Assembly (NCBI RefSeq): GCF_014467075.1
Contig: NZ_AP023027.1
Coordinates: 1,367,501 to 1,431,500 of the forward strand
Direction of reading: 5' to 3'
DNA length: 64,000 bases
Source: Anaerostipes caccae L1-92
GTDB lineage: Bacteria; Bacillota; Clostridia; Lachnospirales; Lachnospiraceae
Positions 38,860-47,084 of this stretch are shown piece by piece (positions within the stretch are counted from its first letter, which is position 1; the number at the start of each line of letters is the position of its first letter). The translations under genes were made by a program, and so were the position numbers. The notes under the pieces were generated by a model. It was not told where the DNA came from and searched no databases. It saw only the letters and a list, made by a program, of their open reading frames with translations.

Positions 38860-41832
38860 ATGAGAAATTATAAAAAAGTTTTATCGTGGATCATGGCAGT
38901 CTGCCTGCTTCTTACTTGGAATATTTCTGTATATGGAGAACAGACCTCAGAGAAAACAGGACAGCGGAGCAACGTTGTCCTGTTTGTACAGTTTCCGGAG
39001 GATGAAACAGCAGATTTTTTTAACACTCATCAGGAAAGACTGACTTATGACAAAGGCTCAGAACTACTGACAGGGTTTGCGGCATATGAGCGGATTTTAA
39101 ATGGCAGGGGAGAACGCAACCGCTCCTCCCTGGCTACTTACATAGACGCAGTTTCAGAAGGAAAATTGAAAATTAAAAATGTGTTTCCCCAGTATAATGG
39201 TGCCAAAATTGTTCCCATTACGATGGAACACAGCGTGGATTATTATGACAGCTATGAGGGAGAAGCCAGATTTTTAGAAGAGGCGGTCAGCAAAGCGGGG
39301 AAGTTGATCAGCCCTTCAGAGAAAGTAGATCAGGATGGTGATCAGGTTGTCGATAATCTGTTGATTTTAGTCCATCACCGAGAAAATTCCAGCAGAGATT
39401 CTGTATTCTATCCACACAAGGCAGACAGTCCGGGCGGTTTGAGTCTGAGTGGAAAATATGTGGGTCCGTATGTGCTGATTAACACAGGAAATTTGTGGAA
39501 CACAGTGGAGAAACAGGGGCTGGTCTGCCATGAATTTCTTCATACCCTTGGCCTTCCGGATTTATACCGGAACCAGAATAGTGCGGGAACTATAAACTAT
39601 CCGGTGGAGAGCTGGGATATCATGGCGAGATCATCCATGTATCTGCAGTATCCTCTGAGCTGGCAGAGGAAGCAGCTTGGATGGATTGATCTTCCGGAAC
39701 AAAATAAATCAGGAACTTATAAGCTGTATGCCCCTGGAACAGAGGGAAAAGATTATTCTTTTGTCATAAAAAGTCCTATGTCAGATACAGAATTTTTTGT
39801 AGTGGAATACAGGAAAAAAGGGGAATCAATTTCAGAGGAACTGGATGTAAAGATTCCAGGCAGCGGTCTGATTATTTATCGGGTGGATACTACAAAGGAG
39901 GAAGTGGGAAATATAGCAGGAGACGATTATCTGTATGTATTTCGTCCAGAGAACAGGGATAATGTGAGTGAATCATTTTTATCAAAAAATAGCGGGAGAA
40001 CGAGTTTCGGTACTTCTGATTGGTCAAAAGGAGTGAAAGATAATGCAATCACCTATTCTGACGGGAGCAACAGCGGTATTGTGATCGATCAGGTCGGAGA
40101 AGCGGCTGATTCTATTACCTTTCGGATGACAATGCCTGATTATGAAGAATTATCACTGTGGAACCGTACTTTTGCGAAAGCGGGTACGGGAAGATATGAT
40201 ACTATCTCTTCTAAAAATGAGGATGTATATTTTGCTGCAGAGAACCAACAGGGAATAGAAGTTAAAAAAAGAGCCGGGAATGTCTGGACAGAAGTAGGAA
40301 GCACGATTCCTAATGCTTATTCTCCGAAGCTTGCAGCTGTGGGAAATGATATTTATCTTGTATATACAGAAGGAAGAGAATTCCACACGGTAATCAGTAA
40401 ATTTAAGGATGGCTCATGGAATCCGATTTTTACATCAGCAGGCACAGGAAATGGAAAGATAGCTGTGGCTGCTGATAACCATAGCATTTATGTCGCTTTC
40501 GATGAAGGAGATAAGTTAATAGCCAAAAGGATAACAGATACATTAGTTGAAGATTTCGGTACTGTTTCAGAGGGACTGACAGCGATTGCTGATCCAGGGA
40601 TGACGCTGTATCAGGGAGAGCCTGTGCTGGTGTTCAGGGACATATTCGGCGATACAGGCCTTCAGATAAAGAACTATGTGGATGGGAAATGGTCGCTTTT
40701 GAGAAAAATAACTACAGATGCAAATTCTTTCAGCTGCTGTTCAGATGACAACCGACTCTATATTAGCGGTGTAGATAGAACTGGAGTTAACTTATATGAA
40801 TATGATAAAAAACAGTGGAAAGATATTGATACATCACCGCTTCCGAAAGGAAGTGGGGGCGCTCTTTCGATGTATCAGGGGCAGCTGCTGATCGGAAGAT
40901 TGGAAGACGGACAAAAAACAGCAAAATGTTATGTCAGAAAAAATGAAACATGGTCTCAGTTGGGGAATTATATAACGAAAGCCGCCGAAGATTCAGAATG
41001 TAAATTTGCGGTGGCCGGTACAGCTGTTTATGGGGCTGTCAACTGCAGTAATGGTTTGGGGATTTTTTTAAAAAATTCAGAAGGACCCGAATCAGGGAAT
41101 ACAGGAAACCCTTCTACAGTAACAACAGCTGTCCAGACAACCACATCAACTGTTGCGTCTACAGAACATGGCAGTACAATGAAACCAACCAATACGGCAG
41201 GTACAACAAGCACGACAAGTACAACGGAATCAAGCAGTACAATAGCCACAGTCAATACCTCTAAACCAGACGGAACATATTCATCCACAGCTATAACGAG
41301 TTCGCAAAAAAATACATCTGCAAAGCCGAAACCAACAAAACCTATGACTTATTATATAGTAAAAGAAGCGAAAATCCGGGTTTCATGGAAAAAATCAAAA
41401 GGACGTTCGGGTTACGTCATTTACGCCAAAAGAGGGAAAAAGGGCAGATATAAAAGAGTAAAAACCGTAAAAAAACAGACTAAGGCAACGCTTCTTCTTG
41501 AATCCGGAAGTAAATATTATTTTAAAGTAAAACCGTACCGGGTGAAGAATAAAAAACGCCGGTATGATAAGATGCGAAAGGCAAAAGGAGGGAAACCGTT
41601 AAATAGTATACGGGTCACATACTCAAATATCAGCGGATACCAGGGCTATGTGGTGGAGATGAAAACAGGGTCAGGGAAATATAAAAAAGTGAAGGAGACA
41701 TCCCGAGGAGGAACAATCCGCTTTGAGAAGAAAAAAATCAATCCAAAAAAGAAGTATCAGTTCCGGCTGAAAGGCTTTCGCAAAGTCAGAGGAAAGCGCA
41801 TCTATACACAGATTTCCGTTAAGAAAAAGTGA
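38860..41832 (+). CDS. secreted M6-type metalloprotease with C-terminal fibronectin-like domains
   Basis: A 990-residue exported protein. The signal sequence (1-31) ends near VYGEQ. The protease domain contains the zinc motif CHEFLHTLGLPDLY (about 223), the HExxHxxGxxD pattern of M6 (immune inhibitor A-like) and related metallopeptidases. A middle region (about 430-730) has repeated beta-propeller-like strands. A Thr/Ser-rich linker (about 745-830) leads to two Fn3-like domains (about 835-990) that are very rich in Lys. No LPXTG or membrane anchor is seen, so the tail may bind the wall by charge. The start at 38860 follows GGGAGGGG. Lies alone between eno and secG. Confidence 0.85.
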   Translation: MRNYKKVLSWIMAVCLLLTWNISVYGEQTSEKTGQRSNVVLFVQFPEDETADFFNTHQERLTYDKGSELLTGFAAYERILNGRGERNRSSLATYIDAVSEGKLKIKNVFPQYNGAKIVPITMEHSVDYYDSYEGEARFLEEAVSKAGKLISPSEKVDQDGDQVVDNLLILVHHRENSSRDSVFYPHKADSPGGLSLSGKYVGPYVLINTGNLWNTVEKQGLVCHEFLHTLGLPDLYRNQNSAGTINYPVESWDIMARSSMYLQYPLSWQRKQLGWIDLPEQNKSGTYKLYAPGTEGKDYSFVIKSPMSDTEFFVVEYRKKGESISEELDVKIPGSGLIIYRVDTTKEEVGNIAGDDYLYVFRPENRDNVSESFLSKNSGRTSFGTSDWSKGVKDNAITYSDGSNSGIVIDQVGEAADSITFRMTMPDYEELSLWNRTFAKAGTGRYDTISSKNEDVYFAAENQQGIEVKKRAGNVWTEVGSTIPNAYSPKLAAVGNDIYLVYTEGREFHTVISKFKDGSWNPIFTSAGTGNGKIAVAADNHSIYVAFDEGDKLIAKRITDTLVEDFGTVSEGLTAIADPGMTLYQGEPVLVFRDIFGDTGLQIKNYVDGKWSLLRKITTDANSFSCCSDDNRLYISGVDRTGVNLYEYDKKQWKDIDTSPLPKGSGGALSMYQGQLLIGRLEDGQKTAKCYVRKNETWSQLGNYITKAAEDSECKFAVAGTAVYGAVNCSNGLGIFLKNSEGPESGNTGNPSTVTTAVQTTTSTVASTEHGSTMKPTNTAGTTSTTSTTESSSTIATVNTSKPDGTYSSTAITSSQKNTSAKPKPTKPMTYYIVKEAKIRVSWKKSKGRSGYVIYAKRGKKGRYKRVKTVKKQTKATLLLESGSKYYFKVKPYRVKNKKRRYDKMRKAKGGKPLNSIRVTYSNISGYQGYVVEMKTGSGKYKKVKETSRGGTIRFEKKKINPKKKYQFRLKGFRKVRGKRIYTQISVKKK

Positions 41833-41847
41833 GATTTAAACGGATCC

Positions 41848-41876
41848 TTGCATTTTATGGTAAGGTGTGCTAGAAT
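41848..41876 (+). promoter_or_regulatory. promoter of secG
   Basis: -35 TTGCAT (41848-41853), 17-bp spacer, -10 TAGAAT (41871-41876), 38 bases before the secG ATG. Confidence 0.7.
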
Positions 41877-41913
41877 AATCAGCAGTGAGCAGAAACATTA
41901 GGAGGAAGAAGCA

Positions 41914-42150
41914 ATGAAGACGGCATTAACTATATTATTTTTAATATCGTGCGTTGTTCTAATCATATTAGTATTGATGCAAGAAGGAAAAGAAGCTGGA
42001 TTGGGATCGCTGACAGGATCTACAACCTCCGGCACATATTGGAGCAAAAACAAAGGCCGTTCCAGAGAAGGGAACATTATAAAAGCGACAACCCTGTTTA
42101 CCGTCATCTTTTTTGTGACAGCAGCGCTCCTTTGTTCCAGATTTCTTTAG
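41914..42150 (+). CDS. secG: preprotein translocase subunit SecG
   Basis: A 78-residue SecG with two membrane helices (3-21 and about 54-74). Family core VLMQEGKEAGLGSLTG (about 20-35) lies in the loop. Part of the SecYEG channel. AGGAGG precedes the ATG. Head of the conserved secG-rnr-smpB order. Confidence 0.95.
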   Translation: MKTALTILFLISCVVLIILVLMQEGKEAGLGSLTGSTTSGTYWSKNKGRSREGNIIKATTLFTVIFFVTAALLCSRFL

Positions 42151-42156
42151 AATGGA

Positions 42157-42198
42157 AACACTTCTTTAAGCAGATAATGTTTAAGAAGTGTTTTTTTA
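42157..42198 (+). terminator. terminator after secG
   Basis: ACACTTCTTTAA pairs with TTTAAGAAGTGT with one small mismatch, followed by seven Ts. Because rnr lies only 88 bases on, rnr may depend on read-through or a promoter in the R1 repeat. Confidence 0.85.
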
Positions 42199-42258
42199 TT
42201 CCGCAGCAAAGTTCTGCGTACCTTCCTGTGGAATGAGAAATGCTCCGAATCGTACAGC
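42192..42258. repeat. hairpin repeat family R1, copy 2 (conserved loop, variable stem)
   Basis: Stem TTTTTTATTCCGCAG (42192-42206) / CTGTGGAATGAGAAA (42226-42240), allowing G-T pairs, encloses CAAAGTTCTGCGTACCTTC. It is followed by GCTCCG and GTACA. Loop and tail match the copy at 16583-16647, but the stem bases differ while remaining paired. Here too the 5' arm starts in the T run of the upstream terminator. Confidence 0.75.
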
Positions 42259-42285
42259 ATTTTTGCAGAAAGTAAAGGAAAGATA

Positions 42286-44457
42286 ATGGAAAAGGAATTA
42301 TTTGATAAAAGAAAAAAAAGAATCAGAGATCTGATTTATGATAAACACTATCAGCCTATGAAACAAAAAGAGATCGGCTATTTACTGCAGGTAGAACCGG
42401 AAGACAGAAAAGAGTTTGTTCAGATTCTTCATGAACTCGTTGATGAGGGAGTCGTGGAAGTCTCTAAGAGAGGAAAATACAGCCCGGTGTCAAAGAAGCT
42501 ATTGAACGGAACGTTTGTATGCACCCAGAAAGGGTTTGGATTTGTTTCGGTGGAAGGTGAAGAAGACGATTTTTATATCAATGAGAATGATATGAACGGA
42601 GCCTTCCACGAAGATACAGTGCAGATCGAAGTGACTGAGGAACGGGCCAGGAACGGCAGGCGCAAAGAAGCCAAAATTGTAAAGATTCTGGAACGGGGAA
42701 TGACGGAAATAGTCGGTACATTTGAAAAATGTAAAAGTTATGGATTTGTGGTTCCGGATAACTTGAGATTTGACAGTGACATTTTTATTCCGAAAGAAGA
42801 ATGTGGAAATCTTACCGATGGATTTAAGGTTCTGGTAAAGATTGTTGACTACGGAGATTTAGGAAAGAGCCCGGAAGGAAGGATACTGGAAGTATTAGGC
42901 CACAGGGATGATCCCAGAGTGGACATCTTATCGATTGTGAAGGCATACAATATTCCAACGGAGTTTGAGGAAGATGTCAAAAAAGAAGTGGGAGCAGTGC
43001 CTTCGGCCATAGAAAAATCTTCGCTGGAAGGGCGGCTGGATCTGAGAGACTGGCAGACAGTGACCATAGACGGAGAGGATGCCAAGGACCTTGACGATGC
43101 GATCACGCTGACCAAAACACCCGGAGGCTATCAGCTGGGCGTCCATATCGCAGATGTCTCCGAGTATGTGAAGGAAAACTCTGCACTGGATAAGGAAGCA
43201 CTGAAAAGAGGGACCAGTGTCTATCTGGTGGACCGGGTCATACCGATGCTTCCTCATCAGCTTTCCAACGGCATATGTTCTCTGAATGCAGGTACAGACC
43301 GGCTGGCACTGAGCTGTATCATGGATCTTGACAGGGAAGGAAATTTAAAAGGGCATCGTATTGCCGAGACAGTTATCCATGTGGATGAACGCATGACCTA
43401 CACGAGCGTGGCACTAATTTTGGACGGTGATGAAAAAGAGCGGAAAAGATACGAAAAACTTGTTCCGATGTTTGAGCAGATGAAAGAGCTCTCTGACATT
43501 CTGCGGGAAGTGAGACATGAACGGGGAAGTGTGGACTTTGATTTCCCTGAATCAAAGATTGTGCTGAATGAAGACGGAAAGGCCATTGACGTGATTCCTG
43601 CCCAGAGAAATAAAGCGACCAAAATTATTGAAGATTTCATGCTCCTTGCAAATGAGACGGTTGCAGAGAATTTTTACTGGCAGGAAATACCGTTTGTATA
43701 CCGTACCCATGACAATCCGGACGGGGAAAAAGTCAGGAAACTCAGGACGTTTCTCGAAAATTTCGGAATCATACTGAAACTTAAAAAGGATGAAATCCAT
43801 CCGAAAGAGATACAGAAACTTTTGACCAAGGTAGAAGGCACTCCGGAGGAGGCTCTGATCAGCAGGCTCACTCTGAGATCTATGAAACAGGCCAGGTATA
43901 CAACTGAGAGCACGGGACATTTCGGATTATCTACAAGTTATTACTGTCATTTCACTTCACCGATCCGCCGGTATCCGGACCTGCAGATTCACAGGATCAT
44001 CAAAGAAACTCTTAGGGGAAAGCTCAATGCCAAAAGAATCCGGCATTACGAGTCTATACTCACAAAAGTCTCAGAGCAGTCGTCCAAGATGGAACGGCGG
44101 GCAGATGAAGTGGAGCGGGAAGTAGAAAAACTGAAAAAAGCAGAGTATATGGAACGCCATATCGGACAGCAGTACAAAGGCGTGATCTCGGGAGTGACCG
44201 GATGGGGCATTTATGTGGAACTTCCGAACACGATCGAGGGAATGGTCCATGTGTCCAAGCTGCCCGGGGATTATTACAATTATGATGAGTCGTCCTATTC
44301 TATGACAGGAGAGAGGACAGGGCGTAAGTGGAAGCTGGGACAGCCGGTAGAGATCGTTGTAGCCGGAGTCGATAAGATTTTGAAGAATATTGATTTTGAG
44401 ATGATTGAGGAGGATGAACATGGCGAAGACGGGCGGAACAAAGCTGATTGCGAATAA
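42286..44457 (+). CDS. rnr: ribonuclease R
   Basis: A 723-residue 3'-5' exoribonuclease. A winged-helix N-terminus (1-65) is followed by two cold-shock domains (about 75-215), the RNB catalytic core with [14 protein letters not shown] (about 262, catalytic Asp residues) and [12 protein letters not shown]. The S1 domain (about 625-705) has [17 protein letters not shown]. It degrades structured RNA and, with tmRNA-SmpB, the messages of stalled ribosomes. smpB overlaps its 3' end by 38 bases, so the pair is coupled. Confidence 0.96.
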   Translation: MEKELFDKRKKRIRDLIYDKHYQPMKQKEIGYLLQVEPEDRKEFVQILHELVDEGVVEVSKRGKYSPVSKKLLNGTFVCTQKGFGFVSVEGEEDDFYINENDMNGAFHEDTVQIEVTEERARNGRRKEAKIVKILERGMTEIVGTFEKCKSYGFVVPDNLRFDSDIFIPKEECGNLTDGFKVLVKIVDYGDLGKSPEGRILEVLGHRDDPRVDILSIVKAYNIPTEFEEDVKKEVGAVPSAIEKSSLEGRLDLRDWQTVTIDGEDAKDLDDAITLTKTPGGYQLGVHIADVSEYVKENSALDKEALKRGTSVYLVDRVIPMLPHQLSNGICSLNAGTDRLALSCIMDLDREGNLKGHRIAETVIHVDERMTYTSVALILDGDEKERKRYEKLVPMFEQMKELSDILREVRHERGSVDFDFPESKIVLNEDGKAIDVIPAQRNKATKIIEDFMLLANETVAENFYWQEIPFVYRTHDNPDGEKVRKLRTFLENFGIILKLKKDEIHPKEIQKLLTKVEGTPEEALISRLTLRSMKQARYTTESTGHFGLSTSYYCHFTSPIRRYPDLQIHRIIKETLRGKLNAKRIRHYESILTKVSEQSSKMERRADEVEREVEKLKKAEYMERHIGQQYKGVISGVTGWGIYVELPNTIEGMVHVSKLPGDYYNYDESSYSMTGERTGRKWKLGQPVEIVVAGVDKILKNIDFEMIEEDEHGEDGRNKADCE

Positions 44458-44890
44458 CAAAAAGGCACGTCATGATTACTTTGTCGAGGAGACGGTTGAG
44501 GCAGGCATCGTATTGTTTGGGACAGAAGTAAAATCTATGAGGCAGGGACACTGCAGTATCAAGGAAGCCTTTATCAGCATTGACAATGGAGAAGTTTTTG
44601 TGAAACAGATGCATATCAGCCCTTATGAGAAGGGAAATATCTTCAACAAAGACCCTCTCAGAGAGAGGAAGCTTTTAATGCACAGTTCCGAGATTACAAG
44701 GATGATGTCGGAAGTAAACAGAAAAGGCTATACATTGATTCCTCTGCGGGTTTATTTTAAAGGAAGTCTGGTCAAAGTTGAGATCGGACTGTGCCGCGGT
44801 AAGAAATTGTATGATAAACGACAGGATATCGCAAAGAAAGATCAGCAGAGAGAAGCGATGAGAGACTTTAAGGTCAGAAATCTGGGTTAG
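44420..44890 (+). CDS. smpB: tmRNA-binding protein SmpB
   Basis: A 156-residue Smp[21 protein letters not shown] (about 12), [10 protein letters not shown] (about 36), [12 protein letters not shown] (about 108) and a basic C-terminal tail [12 protein letters not shown] (about 140). It carries tmRNA to stalled ribosomes. The start at 44420 lies inside rnr, after GGAGG. The tmRNA itself is 5.5 kb downstream. Confidence 0.97.
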   Translation: MAKTGGTKLIANNKKARHDYFVEETVEAGIVLFGTEVKSMRQGHCSIKEAFISIDNGEVFVKQMHISPYEKGNIFNKDPLRERKLLMHSSEITRMMSEVNRKGYTLIPLRVYFKGSLVKVEIGLCRGKKLYDKRQDIAKKDQQREAMRDFKVRNLG

Positions 44891-44950
44891 GACAATGGAA
44901 CGGCACTTTCTTTGGAGCATACTATAATTACAAAAAGACAGGAGGACAGT

Positions 44951-45607
44951 ATGCACAGAAGGAAGGGTATTGACGTAAGCTATGCCGACGGCCGGATTGA
45001 CTGGAGAAGAGTCAGAGAAGACAGGATAGAATTTGCAATGGTCAGGGCCGGATTCGGCGATGGAAATATAGATCAGGAGTTTGAACGGAATGCAAGAGAG
45101 TGCAATCGTGAGAGAATCCCACTCGGAATCTATTGGTTCAGTTATGCATATACAAGAGAGATGGCCAGAAGAGAGGCGAAACAATGTGTAGAGATCATCA
45201 GAAGATATCGGGTTGAATACCCAGTAGCTTTTGATTTTGAAGAAGATTCCATTGATTATGCGAGAGAACATGGTGTTACGATCACAAAAGATCTTGCAAC
45301 AGACTTTACAAGAGAGTTCTGTGATGAGATCCGAAGATCCGGATACAGACCGATGTTTTATACAAATCTCTCTGATTTAGAGGATTATTTTGACATACGG
45401 CGTCTCAGAGAATATGAACTTTGGCTGGCGAAATACCAGCATGTTCTTGGAGTGGATGATGTTGATATGTGGCAGTATTCCGATTCCGGAAGGGTCAGAG
45501 GCATCCGGGGCGAAGTGGACATGGATTATAGTTTTAAAGATTATGAAAAGAGAAATCCAACGGATAGGCACAGCCTGTGTCCGGAGACAAGACGAGAAGA
45601 AGAATAA
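44951..45607 (+). CDS. GH25-family lysozyme (muramidase)
   Basis: A 218-residue glycoside hydrolase family 25 domain: GIDVSYADGRIDWRRV (about 6), FAMVRAGFGDG (about 29), YWFSYAYTREMA (about 68), VAFDFEEDS (about 97, catalytic acids) and MWQYSDSGRVRGIRG near 178. There is no signal peptide; the chain starts MHRRKGID, so export would need another route or a lysis event. The start at 44951 follows GGAGG. Located between smpB and an unrelated lipoprotein. Confidence 0.9.
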   Translation: MHRRKGIDVSYADGRIDWRRVREDRIEFAMVRAGFGDGNIDQEFERNARECNRERIPLGIYWFSYAYTREMARREAKQCVEIIRRYRVEYPVAFDFEEDSIDYAREHGVTITKDLATDFTREFCDEIRRSGYRPMFYTNLSDLEDYFDIRRLREYELWLAKYQHVLGVDDVDMWQYSDSGRVRGIRGEVDMDYSFKDYEKRNPTDRHSLCPETRREEE

Positions 45608-45612
45608 AAGAT

Positions 45613-45664
45613 CCCCATTCTGTATATGCCGGAGACGGCATGCTGCAGAATGGGGTATTTTTTT
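45613..45664 (+). terminator. terminator after the GH25 gene
   Basis: CCCCATTCTG pairs with CAGAATGGGG, with an inner GCCG/CGGC helix, followed by a T run. Confidence 0.92.
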
Positions 45665-45749
45665 AGCAAACCTTCCCCATATTTACAGTGATCCATGGTA
45701 TAATATTTTATAGTGAAGCGGTGTGGAAATTGTCGGGAGGACTGAGAAA

Positions 45750-47060
45750 ATGAAGAGATATCTTGCGGCGGTTTTGTCCTTGATTCTGCTGACGGCAGGA
45801 CTGATCGGCTGCTCTGCCAAACATCCCAAAAATGATTCGGATGCTGCGGTATCCTGCTTCAGAGAGCCGCAGTACAAGCTGAAGGGGGAAGGCAGGCAGA
45901 CACTGGTCTTGTGGTCTCAGGAACCGGAGGCAGAACGTGTCTATATACAGAGAGCTATTAAGAATTTTGAGGAAGCAACGGGAAACCGCGTAAAGGTGAA
46001 GTCTTATCCTAAAGATGAATTTCAAAAACAGATCAGGCAGGCCTTTGCCGGAAAGCAAAAGAAGCCCGACCTGCTTCTGACTTATGGAGGGACCAATATC
46101 GATAAAATTGATCCGGACAAAAATCTATATGACTTTACAGAGGCCGTATGGGTGGATGATCTGACAGACACGTCTGTCAATCAGGCGATCTACCACGGCA
46201 AAGTCATCGGCCTTCCTCACTGGGAAGCATCTGTATCCGGAACGGTCTACAACAAAGAAATTTTTCAGGATCTTCATCTGAAAGTCCCAAAAACACAAGA
46301 AGAGTTTATGAAAGTATGCGAAGTCCTGAAGAAGAATCATATTACACCTGTATATCTCCCGTTTAAAGAGCCATCCATGATGCTATACCAATTTCCGCTC
46401 GACACCATTGTCAGTGATTCGGAAGTTTTGGAAAATCTGAATAGCGGAAAAATCGGCTATGCAGATATTCCCGAGATGAAGACTATTGTAAAATGGTATA
46501 AAACAATGATGAAAAAAGAGTATTTCGGAAAGGATTATGCATTAAATAACTGGGACGGTATGAATGATGCCATGAAGAGCGGGAAATACGGCATGATGTT
46601 CTGCTGGGATACATGGCTTTACACGGACTTTGACGGAGATCCATCCAGGTTTGGCCTTATGCCGGCCTTCATCGGGGTCCCTGAACACGGAACATTTGAA
46701 GGGCCTAACCTGGCATTATTCACTGTAAATAAACATAGTTCTAAATTAACTGCTGCCGTTGATTTCGTTACTTTTTTAGCAGACCCGTATAATTACAATA
46801 AAGCATTCGAGGGGATTTATACTGCACCGGTATTTAAAAATCAGACGGCGAGTATTTCAACTCCTCAGTATATGCAGGCAGAGCGTCTGATTGACCGAAA
46901 TTATCATGATTCTGCAGCATGGCTGAGGATCAGAGGATTTTCACAGACAGACGCCTTGTGTATTCAGGAATATATGGTTTCAGGCCGTAATATAACACCG
47001 GAGCAGTGCTTGGAAAAGATGGACCGGCTGCGAAGACAGAGGATAAGGCAGGAAAAGTGA
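45750..47060 (+). CDS. solute-binding lipoprotein (ABC type family 1), orphan
   Basis: A 436-residue lipoprotein. Lipobox LIGCSAK puts the acylated Cys at residue 21. It has the extracellular solute-binding type-1 fold of sugar ABC systems: LVLWSQEPEAERVYIQRAI (about 54), PDLLLTYGGTN (about 108), GLPHWEASVSGTVYNKEIF (about 158) and MFCWDTWLYTDF (about 287). No permease or ATPase gene is nearby. The next gene is a hybrid sensor kinase 24 bases downstream, so this protein likely serves as that kinase's ligand receptor rather than a transporter part. GGGAGG precedes the ATG. Confidence 0.88.
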   Translation: MKRYLAAVLSLILLTAGLIGCSAKHPKNDSDAAVSCFREPQYKLKGEGRQTLVLWSQEPEAERVYIQRAIKNFEEATGNRVKVKSYPKDEFQKQIRQAFAGKQKKPDLLLTYGGTNIDKIDPDKNLYDFTEAVWVDDLTDTSVNQAIYHGKVIGLPHWEASVSGTVYNKEIFQDLHLKVPKTQEEFMKVCEVLKKNHITPVYLPFKEPSMMLYQFPLDTIVSDSEVLENLNSGKIGYADIPEMKTIVKWYKTMMKKEYFGKDYALNNWDGMNDAMKSGKYGMMFCWDTWLYTDFDGDPSRFGLMPAFIGVPEHGTFEGPNLALFTVNKHSSKLTAAVDFVTFLADPYNYNKAFEGIYTAPVFKNQTASISTPQYMQAERLIDRNYHDSAAWLRIRGFSQTDALCIQEYMVSGRNITPEQCLEKMDRLRRQRIRQEK

Positions 47061-47084
47061 CGATGTGAGTTGGGAGCTGGATAT

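Noticed and set aside
44675..45271. 198-codon antisense frame over smpB and the GH25 gene
   Set aside because: It spans two genuine genes and lacks an initiation site.
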